From Actinomadura madurae (lineage in GTDB: Bacteria; Actinomycetota; Actinomycetes; Streptosporangiales; Streptosporangiaceae), in assembly GCF_900115095.1 (NCBI RefSeq), contig NZ_FOVH01000020.1, positions 1 to 64,000 on the forward strand: 64,000 nt of DNA, in the 5' to 3' direction. The position numbers were made by a program, and so were the translations under genes. This document shows positions 1 to 6,707 of the stretch, piece by piece. The notes under the pieces are model-generated. The model saw only the letters and a program-made list of their open reading frames with translations. It had not been told where the DNA came from and made no database searches. Position 1 is the stretch's first letter; each line of letters starts with the position of its first letter.

Positions 1-331
1 CGCCGCCCACGGCATCACCCGCATCCAGCGGGTCCTGACCGACAACGCCCGCAACTACCGAGTCTCGGCCGCCTTCCAGCAGGCCTGCACCGAACTGGGC
101 GCCCGGCAGAAGTTCACCCGCCCCCGCTGCCCATGGACCAACGGCAAGGCCGAACGCCTCAACCGCACCCTGGCCACCGAATGGGCCTACCGACGCCCCT
201 ACACCAGCAACGACCAGCGCACACAAGCACTCGGACCCTGGCTGGAGCACTACAACACCGCACGCCCCCACTCAGCCCTGGGCGGCAAGCCGCCCATCAC
301 CCGACTGTCACCAAGATCATGACCGAGTACA
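1..331 (+). mobile_element. IS481-family insertion sequence, right (3') end
   Basis: This is the tail of an insertion sequence whose left part lies outside the window. It holds the C-terminal part of a DDE transposase. A likely right boundary is the ACA at 329-331, because it is followed directly by CCTAGC at 332-337, and IS481-type elements are known to insert at NCTAGN sites and usually end in TGT...ACA. The terminal inverted repeat cannot be checked without the left end, so the boundary is inferred. Confidence 0.7.
2..322 (+). CDS. IS481-family transposase, C-terminal fragment (cut by window edge)
   Basis: The last 106 codons of a DDE integrase-type transposase, open at the window edge in frame 2 and ending in TGA at 320-322. 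The second catalytic Asp is visible in RVLTDNARNY and the catalytic Glu in TNGKAERLNRTL. The tail has the family hallmark HYNTARPHSALGGKPP. Such enzymes cut and join the ends of their own IS element. The first catalytic Asp and the N-terminal HTH lie upstream of the window. Whether the full gene is intact cannot be seen. Confidence 0.85.
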   Translation, partial: AAHGITRIQRVLTDNARNYRVSAAFQQACTELGARQKFTRPRCPWTNGKAERLNRTLATEWAYRRPYTSNDQRTQALGPWLEHYNTARPHSALGGKPPITRLSPRS

Positions 332-346
332 CCTAGCGCGCCGCCG

Positions 347-619
347 CTAGGGGTGGTGGGTCCGTTCGGGCCAGACGATCGCCACCAGGGACACGCCGAC
401 GGCGGCGAGGGCGATCTGCAGGAAGGCCTCCCAAAGGCTCCAGCCTCCCTCGGTCAGGCCGGTCAGGTTCGCCAGGCCCGTCCCGGCGAACGCCGCGACC
501 ACGCCCGCGGCCATCAGCAGCCAGGCCGGCATGCCGGGCCGTCCCGGCACGACCAGCCGCCCGAGCGCGCCGATCGCCGCGCCCACGACGACGGCGGCGG
601 CGAGCCCCCCGATGGTCAT
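347..619 (-). CDS. GlsB/YeaQ/YmgE-family (transglycosylase-associated) membrane protein
   Basis: A 90-residue protein that is almost entirely membrane-embedded, with three hydrophobic stretches. It starts GGLAAAVVVGAAIGALGRLV and continues through GMPAWLLMAAGVVAAF, the glycine-rich pattern of the GlsB/YeaQ/YmgE family. These are small stress-associated inner-membrane proteins of unclear molecular function. The length is normal. The ATG at 619 is preceded by a good Shine-Dalgarno (AAAGGGAG, spacing about 5). Its TAG stop lies only about 10 bp from the presumed insertion-sequence target site, so the IS landed just past this gene without breaking it. Confidence 0.8.
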   Translation of the reverse strand: MTIGGLAAAVVVGAAIGALGRLVVPGRPGMPAWLLMAAGVVAAFAGTGLANLTGLTEGGWSLWEAFLQIALAAVGVSLVAIVWPERTHHP

Positions 620-667
620 CAGCGCTCCCTTTACTTCCCCCGTAGCGTCCCTTCACGGGTCCCTACC

Positions 668-684
668 CCGGACCTGGTGTCCGG
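668..684 (-). terminator. short hairpin downstream of selD
   Basis: A 6-bp inverted repeat, CCGGAC and GTCCGG with a 5-nt loop, sits 17 bp past the selD stop. There is no T-tract, which is usual in this genome. It is a weak terminator candidate. Confidence 0.3.
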
Positions 685-700
685 AACACCCGGCCGCGGG

Positions 701-1693
701 TCAGCGGATGACGAGGGCGTGCCGCCCCCGGCCGACCAGCTCGCCGACGACCGGCGCGCCCGGGACCTCCCCGGCGACCAGCAGCCCTCCGGAGGTCTGG
801 GCGTCGGCGAGGAGCAGCCGCTCCTCCTCGGCGATGCGGCGGAAGTCGGTGTGCGGGGACACCCAGGCCAGGTTGCGGCGGGTGCCGCCGGGGACGAACC
901 CGTCCCGCACCGCTGCCCGCGCGCCGTCCAGGTACGGGACGGCGGAGGCGTCGACCACGGCCGTCACGCCGCTCGCCCGCGCCAGCTTGTACAGGTGGCC
1001 GAGCAGCCCGAAACCGGAGACGTCGGTGGCGCAGGTGGCGCCGCGTTCGAGGGCGGCCAGCCCGGACTCGGCGTTCAGCTCCGTCATCGCGTCGACCGCG
1101 TGGGGGAACACCTCGCCGGTCGCCTTGTGCCGGGCGTTGAGGACGCCGACGCCGAGCGGCTTGGTCAGCGTCAGGGGGACGCCGGGACGGCCCGCGTCCA
1201 GCCGCAGCAGCCGGTCCGGGTCGGCGATGCCGGTCACCGCCAGCCCGTACTTCGGCTCGGGGTCGTCGATGCTGTGCCCGCCGGCGATCGCGCACCCGGC
1301 GAGGGCCGCCATGTCCCGCCCGCCGCGCAGCACCTCGCGGGCCAGCTCGGCGGGCAGCGCGTCGGACGGCCAGCCCAGCAGGTTGAGGGCCATCAGCGGC
1401 TCGCCGCCGACCGCGTAGACGTCGGAGAGCGCGTTGGCCGCGGCGATGCGGCCCCAGTCGTAGGCGTCGTCGACGACCGGGGTGAAGAAGTCGGCGGTCG
1501 ACACCACGGCCCGGCCGCCCTCGATCCGCAGCACGGCCGCGTCGTCGCCGTCCGGGCCGCCGACGAGCAGGGCGTCGTCCCCGCCGGTCAGTCCGGCCAC
1601 GACCCGCTCCAGCTCCCCCGGCGGGATCTTGCACGCGCCGCCGCCGCCGTGCGCGTACTGCGTCAGGCGGGCGACGGGGGCGAGTCGGGTCAC
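701..1693 (-). CDS. selD: selenide, water dikinase (selenophosphate synthetase), atypical active site
   Basis: SelD makes selenophosphate from selenide and ATP, the selenium donor for selenocysteyl-tRNA. The 330-residue protein matches family length and motifs: RLTQYAH at the N-terminus, DDAAV, STADFFTPVVDD, AGGHSIDDPEP, TKPLGVGVL, DVSGFGLLGHL and the late QTSGGLL. One key residue is unusual. Where E. coli SelD has HGAGCGCK with essential Cys17, this protein reads HGGGGACK, with Gly (GGC codon) at the Cys17 position and only the Cys19 equivalent left. GTG at 1693 is chosen because homology begins at once and a -10 box sits 6 nt upstream, implying a leaderless mRNA. The selenocysteine tRNA nearby supports the assignment. 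Confidence 0.92.
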   Translation of the reverse strand: MTRLAPVARLTQYAHGGGGACKIPPGELERVVAGLTGGDDALLVGGPDGDDAAVLRIEGGRAVVSTADFFTPVVDDAYDWGRIAAANALSDVYAVGGEPLMALNLLGWPSDALPAELAREVLRGGRDMAALAGCAIAGGHSIDDPEPKYGLAVTGIADPDRLLRLDAGRPGVPLTLTKPLGVGVLNARHKATGEVFPHAVDAMTELNAESGLAALERGATCATDVSGFGLLGHLYKLARASGVTAVVDASAVPYLDGARAAVRDGFVPGGTRRNLAWVSPHTDFRRIAEEERLLLADAQTSGGLLVAGEVPGAPVVGELVGRGRHALVIR

Positions 1694-1729
1694 CGCAAGA
1701 TTTAACCCACAACTACCGCAAATGATCAA
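1694..1729 (-). promoter_or_regulatory. candidate leaderless promoter of selD
   Basis: On the minus strand a -35-like TTGATC (1724-1729), an 18-bp spacer and a -10-like TTAAAT (1700-1705) end 6 nt before the GTG start. No Shine-Dalgarno is visible. This spacing fits transcription beginning at the start codon. Confidence 0.4.
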
Positions 1730-1871
1730 CAAACGGACAGTACGGGGGCGGTCACGGTGGGCCGAACACACCGCCCGACCAGCACGGAAATCGGCGAAAC
1801 GGCTTGTCCGAACATCGTTCGGCATGATGCGATTCCCCTCTGCAAGTTATCACTTACTTTCAAGGGGCGAC

Positions 1872-3710
1872 ATGGGGATCCAGGAACAGGCCGCACTCGA
1901 CCCGGCCCTCGCGGGGAGCACCGTCTGCACGGTCCTGGCCGAGACCGCCGAGCGGCACGCCGGCAGGCCCGCCTACTCCGACCGCGCCGACGGCGGATGG
2001 ACGACCCTCACCTGGGCGGACACCCGGCGCCGCGCGCTGGAGACGGCCGCCGGACTCGCCGCGCTCGGGCTGGAGCCGGGCGAGGTCGTCGCGCTGATGA
2101 TGCCGAACCGGTCCGAGCACGTCCTGGCCGACCTCGGCGCCGTCCACGCCGGCGGCGTCCCGACCACGGTCTACGCGACCCTCGCGCCCGACCAGGTCGC
2201 CTTCGTCGCCGGCCACTGCGCGGCCCGGTACGCCGTCCTGGACGGCAAGGACCAGCTGGACCGCTGGCAGCCCGTCCTCGACCGCCTGCCCGACCTGCGC
2301 AAGGTCATCGTGGTGGACGCCGGCGCCTGCCCGGACGGCGACCGCTACCTGTCCTGGGACGCCCTCACCGAGCTCGGCCGCGAGCGGCTCGCCGCCGACC
2401 CCGACGAGATCGACCGGCGCTGGCGGGCCGTCAAGCCCGCCGACACCGTCACGCTCCTCTACACCTCCGGCACCACCGGCGACCCCAAGGGCGTCCTGAT
2501 CACCCACTCGATGGTGCTGCACGAGGCGGAGATGGTGCGGCGCACCTCCGTCCTGCCCGAGCACCCGGCCGGCGTCTCCTACCTGCCGTTCGCGCACATC
2601 GCCGACCGCGTCCTCAGCTACTACCTGCCGATCCGGCTGGCCTCCCACGTCCACTTCTGCCCCGACCCCGCCCAGCTGACCGGCGTGCTGGGCGAGGTGC
2701 GGCCGCACTCCTTCTTCGGCGTCCCGCGCGTCTGGGAGAAGATCATGGCCGGCATCCAGGCCGTGCTGTCCGCCGAGCAGGACGAGGAGAGGAAGCGCGC
2801 CGTCGCCCAGGCCCTCGACGCGGGCCGCGCCCACGTCACCGCCCAGGAGTACGGCAACACCCTCACCCCGGAGACCGCCGCCGCGTTCGAGGCCGCCGAC
2901 CGGGCCGTCCTCACCCCGATGCGCGCCCTGCTCGGCCTGGACCGCGTCCGGCAGGCCTCCAGCGCCGCCGCGCCGCTGCCGGTCGAGGTGGCCCGCTTCT
3001 TCGCCGGCCTCGGCCTGAAGATCTTCGACGCCTACGGGATGACCGAGACCACCGGCGCCGTCACCGCCAACCTCGCCGACTCCTTCAAGCTCGGCACCGT
3101 CGGCCGCCCCTTCCCAGGCGTGGAGCTGAAACTGGCCGCCGACGGCGAGATCCTCGTCCGCGGCGCCACCTGCACCCCCGGCTACCTGCACCGCCCGGAC
3201 GCGACCGCCGACCTGATCGACGCGGACGGCTGGGTGCACACCGGCGACGTGGGCCGCCTGGACGACGACGGCTTCCTCACCGTCGTCGACCGCAAGAAGG
3301 AGCTGATCATCACCGCCGGCGGCGAGAACATCGCCCCGTCCCTGATCGAGAACCACCTCAAGGAGCACCCCCTCGTCGGCCAGGCCCTCGCCTTCGGCGA
3401 CCGCCGCCCCTACGTCGTCGCCCTCATCACCCTCGACGGCGAGGTCGCCCCCGTCTGGGCCGCCGCCCGCGGCGTCGACGCCACCGACCTGGCCGCCCTC
3501 GCCGCGCACCCCCTCGTCCTGGAGGAGGTCGCGAGGGCCGTCGACGACGCCAACACCCGCCTCGCCCGCGTCCAGCAGGTCAAGAAATGGCGGCTGCTCC
3601 CCGCCGAGTGGACCGCCGAGAGCGAGGAGCTGACCCCCACCCTCAAGCTGAAGCGCCGCGTCGTGCACACCAAGTACTCCGCCGACATCGACGGGCTCTA
3701 CACCGGCTAA
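1872..3710 (+). CDS. long-chain fatty acid--CoA ligase (AMP-forming), FadD15-like
   Basis: An adenylate-forming enzyme of 612 residues that activates fatty acids to acyl-CoA through an acyl-AMP intermediate. The P-loop-like AMP motif LLYTSGTTGDPKG lies near residue 195, the AYGMTETTG motif near 385, the GWVHTGDVG motif near 455 and the hinge DRKKELIITAGGENIAP near 475. Length and the Lys-containing C-terminal segment (LTPTLKLKRRVV) match the long-chain FadD15 type rather than the short 500-residue type. ATG at 1872 follows AAGGGG with good spacing; upstream in-frame sequence is not protein-like. The stop lies 10 bp before the selenocysteine tRNA. Exact chain-length preference cannot be read from the sequence. 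Confidence 0.9.
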   Translation: MGIQEQAALDPALAGSTVCTVLAETAERHAGRPAYSDRADGGWTTLTWADTRRRALETAAGLAALGLEPGEVVALMMPNRSEHVLADLGAVHAGGVPTTVYATLAPDQVAFVAGHCAARYAVLDGKDQLDRWQPVLDRLPDLRKVIVVDAGACPDGDRYLSWDALTELGRERLAADPDEIDRRWRAVKPADTVTLLYTSGTTGDPKGVLITHSMVLHEAEMVRRTSVLPEHPAGVSYLPFAHIADRVLSYYLPIRLASHVHFCPDPAQLTGVLGEVRPHSFFGVPRVWEKIMAGIQAVLSAEQDEERKRAVAQALDAGRAHVTAQEYGNTLTPETAAAFEAADRAVLTPMRALLGLDRVRQASSAAAPLPVEVARFFAGLGLKIFDAYGMTETTGAVTANLADSFKLGTVGRPFPGVELKLAADGEILVRGATCTPGYLHRPDATADLIDADGWVHTGDVGRLDDDGFLTVVDRKKELIITAGGENIAPSLIENHLKEHPLVGQALAFGDRRPYVVALITLDGEVAPVWAAARGVDATDLAALAAHPLVLEEVARAVDDANTRLARVQQVKKWRLLPAEWTAESEELTPTLKLKRRVVHTKYSADIDGLYTG

Positions 3711-3720
3711 GATCGCCGAC

Positions 3721-3816
3721 GGAGGCGTGTGAGCGCCTGGTGGCCTCCCCGGCCTTCAAAGCCGACGGTCCCGAGGATCTCGGGACGGCGGGTTCGATTC
3801 CCGTACGCCTCCGCCA
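3721..3816 (+). tRNA. selC: tRNA-Sec (anticodon UCA), CCA encoded
   Basis: The gene folds as a bacterial selenocysteine tRNA. It has an 8-bp acceptor stem (GGAGGCGT with ACGCCTCC, 3805-3812), an anticodon loop CTTCAAA with anticodon TCA on a GC stem, a very long variable arm with a perfect 8-bp stem (GTCCCGAG with CTCGGGAC) and a T-loop TTCGATT. A discriminator G at 3813 and an encoded CCA at 3814-3816 follow. UCA reads UGA, so this organism decodes UGA as selenocysteine in selected genes. SelD and FdhD nearby fit this. SelA, SelB and a selenoprotein target are not in the window. Confidence 0.95.
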
Positions 3817-3867
3817 CCTCCGTTCCCTGCGCCTCTCCCCGGCGCGGGCGCCGCGTACGGTGAGGGC

Positions 3868-4059
3868 ATGAGGCATCGCAAGGCCGCGTACGGGGTGATG
3901 ATGGGGACGTGCCTCACCCTGTTCGTGCTGGCCTGGGCGGTGGTGCGGTTCTACTCGCACGCCGCGGCGATCGCGATGTCGGTGGCGGCGCTGGTGATCC
4001 CGCCGTTCGCGGCGGTGGTGGCGAACTGGAACATCGACCGGACGGACCGCCGGGAGTGA
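3868..4059 (+). CDS. small two-helix membrane protein, DUF3099-like
   Basis: A 63-residue protein with a basic N-terminus (MRHRKAAYG), two hydrophobic helices (about residues 10-26 and 32-52) and a charged tail (NIDRTDRRE). This matches the pattern of the actinobacterial DUF3099 family, whose function is unknown. The stop codon overlaps the GTG of the next gene by four bases, so both are probably translated from one mRNA. A TACGGT hexamer sits six bases before the ATG, suggesting a leaderless start. Confidence 0.65.
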   Translation: MRHRKAAYGVMMGTCLTLFVLAWAVVRFYSHAAAIAMSVAALVIPPFAAVVANWNIDRTDRRE

Positions 4060-4682
4060 CGGGGCCGGGCGTCGCGGCCCTGCTGGACCTCGCCGGGATC
4101 TTCGTGTTCGCGGTGTCCGGCGCGCTGGCGGCCGTCCGGCAGCAGCTGGACGTCGTCGGGATGGTGGTGCTGGCCGAGATCACCGCGCTCGGCGGCGGGA
4201 TCATCCGGGACCTGGTGATCGGGGCGGTGCCCCCGGCCGCGTTCACCGACCTCGGGTACGTGCTGGTGCCGCTCGCGGCGTCGGCGCTGGTGTTCTTCTG
4301 GCATCCGCAGGTGACCCGGCTGCTTCCGGCGGTGCTGCTGTTCGACGCGGCCGGGCTCGGGCTGTTCTGCACGACCGGCACGGTCAAGGCGCTCGACCAC
4401 GGGCTGTCTCCGATCCACGCGGTGTTCCTCGGGGTCGTCACGGCGGTGGGCGGCGGCATCCTGCGCGACGCGCTCAGCGGGCAGATCCCGGCGGTGCTGT
4501 ACGACCGGCAGCTGTACGCGCTGCCCGCGCTGCTCGGCGCCGCCGTCACGGCCGCCGCGGACGAGGCCGGGCTGCACGGCGCGGCCTTCGTCGCGGGCGG
4601 CGCCGTCCTGGCGTTCGGGCTCCGGGTGACCGCCATGCGGTACGGCTGGCGGGCGCCCCGGCCGCGCGGCATGCCCGACTGA
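4056..4682 (+). CDS. TRIC-type cation channel family protein (YicG/UPF0126)
   Basis: A 208-residue integral membrane protein with about seven hydrophobic helices. Two internally repeated glycine motifs, ALGGGIIRDLVIG near residue 47 and VGGGILRDALSG near 132, are the signature of the duplicated UPF0126 domain now linked to trimeric intracellular cation (TRIC) channels. Family members are thought to conduct K+ or other monovalent cations; the physiological role in bacteria is not settled. The GTG start overlaps the previous stop (GTGA), indicating translational coupling with the DUF3099-like protein. Confidence 0.85.
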   Translation: MTGPGVAALLDLAGIFVFAVSGALAAVRQQLDVVGMVVLAEITALGGGIIRDLVIGAVPPAAFTDLGYVLVPLAASALVFFWHPQVTRLLPAVLLFDAAGLGLFCTTGTVKALDHGLSPIHAVFLGVVTAVGGGILRDALSGQIPAVLYDRQLYALPALLGAAVTAAADEAGLHGAAFVAGGAVLAFGLRVTAMRYGWRAPRPRGMPD

Positions 4683-4694
4683 CCGCGGCGCCCG

Positions 4695-4730
4695 TTCATT
4701 ACCGGCGCGTATCCGGGTACCGTCCACATC
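4695..4730 (+). promoter_or_regulatory. candidate leaderless promoter of fdhD
   Basis: TTCATT (4695-4700), a 17-bp spacer and TACCGT (4718-4723) end 7 nt before the fdhD ATG. No Shine-Dalgarno is present between them, so a leaderless transcript is likely. Confidence 0.4.
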
Positions 4731-5543
4731 ATGGGGCGGATCACCGTGCGACGGCCCGTGCTGCGGGTGAGCACCTCCGGCACGCGCGGCCGCAGGCCCG
4801 ACACCCTCGCGGTCGAGGAACCGCTGGAGATCCGCGTCGCCGGCAAGCCGCTCACCATCACGATGCGCACGCCCGGCCACGACTTCGACCTCGTCGCCGG
4901 CTTCCTGGCGGCCGAGGGCGTGATCGCGGGCGCCGGCGACCTGGCGACCATGCGGTACTGCGCCGACACCGCCGAGCAGAACACGCTGGACGTCGCGCTG
5001 GCCCCGGGCGTCCCGCCGCCGGACGACTCCATGACCCGGGCGTTCACCACGACGAGCGCGTGCGGGGTCTGCGGCAAGTCCAGCATCGAGGCGCTGCGCT
5101 CCGACCGGCCCTACGAGGTGGCCGGCGATCCGGTCCTGCTCACCCCGGACGTCCTCGCCGCGCTGCCCGGGCGGCTGCGCGAGGCGCAGCGGGTGTTCGA
5201 CCGGACGGGCGGCCTGCACGCGGCCGGCCTGTTCGACGCGGGCGGCGAGCTGCTGGCGCTGCGGGAGGACGTCGGCCGGCACAACGCCGTCGACAAGGTC
5301 GTCGGGTGGGCGCTGCGGCAGGGCCGGCTGCCGCTGGCCGGGACGGTGCTCATGGTGAGCGGGCGCGCGTCGTTCGAGCTGACGCAGAAGGCGATGACCG
5401 CGGGCGTGCCGGTGCTGGCGGCGGTGTCGGCGCCGTCGTCGCTGGCCGTCGACCTCGCCGAGGACGCCGGGATGACGCTGGTCGGCTTCCTGCGCGGCGA
5501 GACCATGAACGTCTACGCGGGTGCGGAGCGTATCGCCCTGTAG
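4731..5543 (+). CDS. fdhD: formate dehydrogenase accessory sulfurtransferase FdhD
   Basis: FdhD moves sulfur from a cysteine desulfurase to the molybdenum cofactor of formate dehydrogenase. The 270-residue protein carries the sulfur-relay CxxC as ACGVCG, with cysteines at about residues 111 and 114. It also has the family motifs RTPGHDFDLVAGFL, EDVGRHNAVDKVVG and VSGRASFELTQKA. Length is normal. Formate dehydrogenases are frequent selenoproteins, so fdhD beside selD and the selenocysteine tRNA suggests that the missing target enzyme is a formate dehydrogenase encoded elsewhere. That last step is inference. Confidence 0.95.
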   Translation: MGRITVRRPVLRVSTSGTRGRRPDTLAVEEPLEIRVAGKPLTITMRTPGHDFDLVAGFLAAEGVIAGAGDLATMRYCADTAEQNTLDVALAPGVPPPDDSMTRAFTTTSACGVCGKSSIEALRSDRPYEVAGDPVLLTPDVLAALPGRLREAQRVFDRTGGLHAAGLFDAGGELLALREDVGRHNAVDKVVGWALRQGRLPLAGTVLMVSGRASFELTQKAMTAGVPVLAAVSAPSSLAVDLAEDAGMTLVGFLRGETMNVYAGAERIAL

Positions 5544-5703
5544 CGCGGCGCCACTTGTCATCACGGGCCGAAAACCAACCGGTAACTTGTTGGATCGGCC
5601 TCAAGAAACCCATCGCTTCACTGCAGTTGACTGCTTTCCCGATGCATACGCGTGCGGGCGCCCCGCGCCGCGCGGCTCCATGCGTGTGGAAGGCGAGGAC
5701 GGT

Positions 5704-6636
5704 ATGACGAGGCCCCTGGCGGACGGCGCGGCGGCGTCCATCGACGAGCGCCATCCTCCGATCAAGCCGCGGCGCGTCACCTTCGACTGGTCGAAGACCC
5801 CGCTGCACTGGGTGCCGGGCGACCCGGTGGCCACGCACATCATCAACTCCTTCCACATCGTCCTGCCCGAGGGCGAGAAGTGGTTCATCCAGTGCGTCAA
5901 GGACGCGCGCCCCCACATCAAGGACGAGCGGCTGCTGGAGGAGATCAAGGGGTTCATCGGGCAGGAGATGGTGCACGCCCGCTCGCACCAGGGCGTCCTC
6001 GACCAGATCCTGGAGCGCGCCGGGATCGACGTCTCGAAGATCACCGACGCGGCGGCGCGCGGCAACGCCGAGCGGCCCGCGCAGATGGCGGCGCTGAAGG
6101 AGCGCAACCCGCGGGCGTGGCGGCGCCGGCTGCGGTTCGAGCTGGCCGCGGTCGCCTCGATCGAGCACTACACCGCCGTGCTCGGCCAGTGGATCATGGA
6201 CAACGAGCGGTTCGAGAAGTCCGGCGTGGACCCGACGATGCTGGACCTGCTGCGCTGGCACGGCGCCGAGGAGGTCGAGCACCGGTCGGTGGTGTTCGAC
6301 GTCTACAAGGCGATGGGCGGCGGGTACGCCACCCGCGTCGCGGCGTGGACGGTGTCGCTGTTCTTCCTGTACTGGGCACTGATCGGCGGCTCCCTGTACC
6401 TGCTCAAGCACGACCCGACGATCAAGCGGAGGGTGACGCCGCTGCGCGTCTACCGCTCCTACCGCAGGTCCGTCCGGCTCGGGCACGTGCCGGGCATCTT
6501 CAAGCTGCTGCTCGGCGAGGCTCCGGTCTACCTCAAGCCGAACCACCACCCGTCGAAGGTGTGCTCGACGCCGCGGGCGCTGGAGTACCTGAAGCGGTCC
6601 CCGGCCGCGAAGGCCGCGGGTTACGACCCGTACTAG
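5704..6636 (+). CDS. metal-dependent hydrolase, PF10118 type
   Basis: A 310-residue protein resembling the PF10118 predicted metal-dependent hydrolase family. Visible features are the N-terminal PRRVTFDWSKTPLHWVPGDP, a His/Glu-rich helical core with putative metal ligands (GFIGQEMVHARSHQ, ASIEHYTAVLG, HGAEEVEHRSVVFD) and one C-terminal hydrophobic helix (SLFFLYWALIGG). The E...H / EH / EE..EH spacing resembles a di-iron four-helix arrangement. Substrate is unknown. ATG at 5704 is preferred over the ATG at 5680 because GAGGA sits 4 nt upstream. The next gene encodes a hydrolase/SDR fusion on the same strand, suggesting a shared lipid-related pathway. Confidence 0.8.
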   Translation: MTRPLADGAAASIDERHPPIKPRRVTFDWSKTPLHWVPGDPVATHIINSFHIVLPEGEKWFIQCVKDARPHIKDERLLEEIKGFIGQEMVHARSHQGVLDQILERAGIDVSKITDAAARGNAERPAQMAALKERNPRAWRRRLRFELAAVASIEHYTAVLGQWIMDNERFEKSGVDPTMLDLLRWHGAEEVEHRSVVFDVYKAMGGGYATRVAAWTVSLFFLYWALIGGSLYLLKHDPTIKRRVTPLRVYRSYRRSVRLGHVPGIFKLLLGEAPVYLKPNHHPSKVCSTPRALEYLKRSPAAKAAGYDPY

Positions 6637-6707
6637 CCCCGCCCGCGGCGGGCGTCACGGCGCGCGGAACCGGTGTACGGTTCCTCCAGACCACACAGGA
6701 GACCGCC

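Noticed and set aside
333..656. A 107-codon frame overlapping the GlsB-like gene
   Set aside because: It is a low-complexity Arg/Gly-rich shadow; the 90-residue frame has a good ribosome site and family motifs.
1613..1693. Selenocysteine-encoding TGA in the SelD active site
   Set aside because: SelD is itself a selenoprotein in some organisms, so I checked. The codon at the Cys17 position is GGC, and no in-frame TGA occurs in the loop.
1694..1825. Upstream ATG start for SelD at 1825
   Set aside because: The added residues resemble translated noncoding DNA and would include the promoter elements; SelD homology starts at about 1693.
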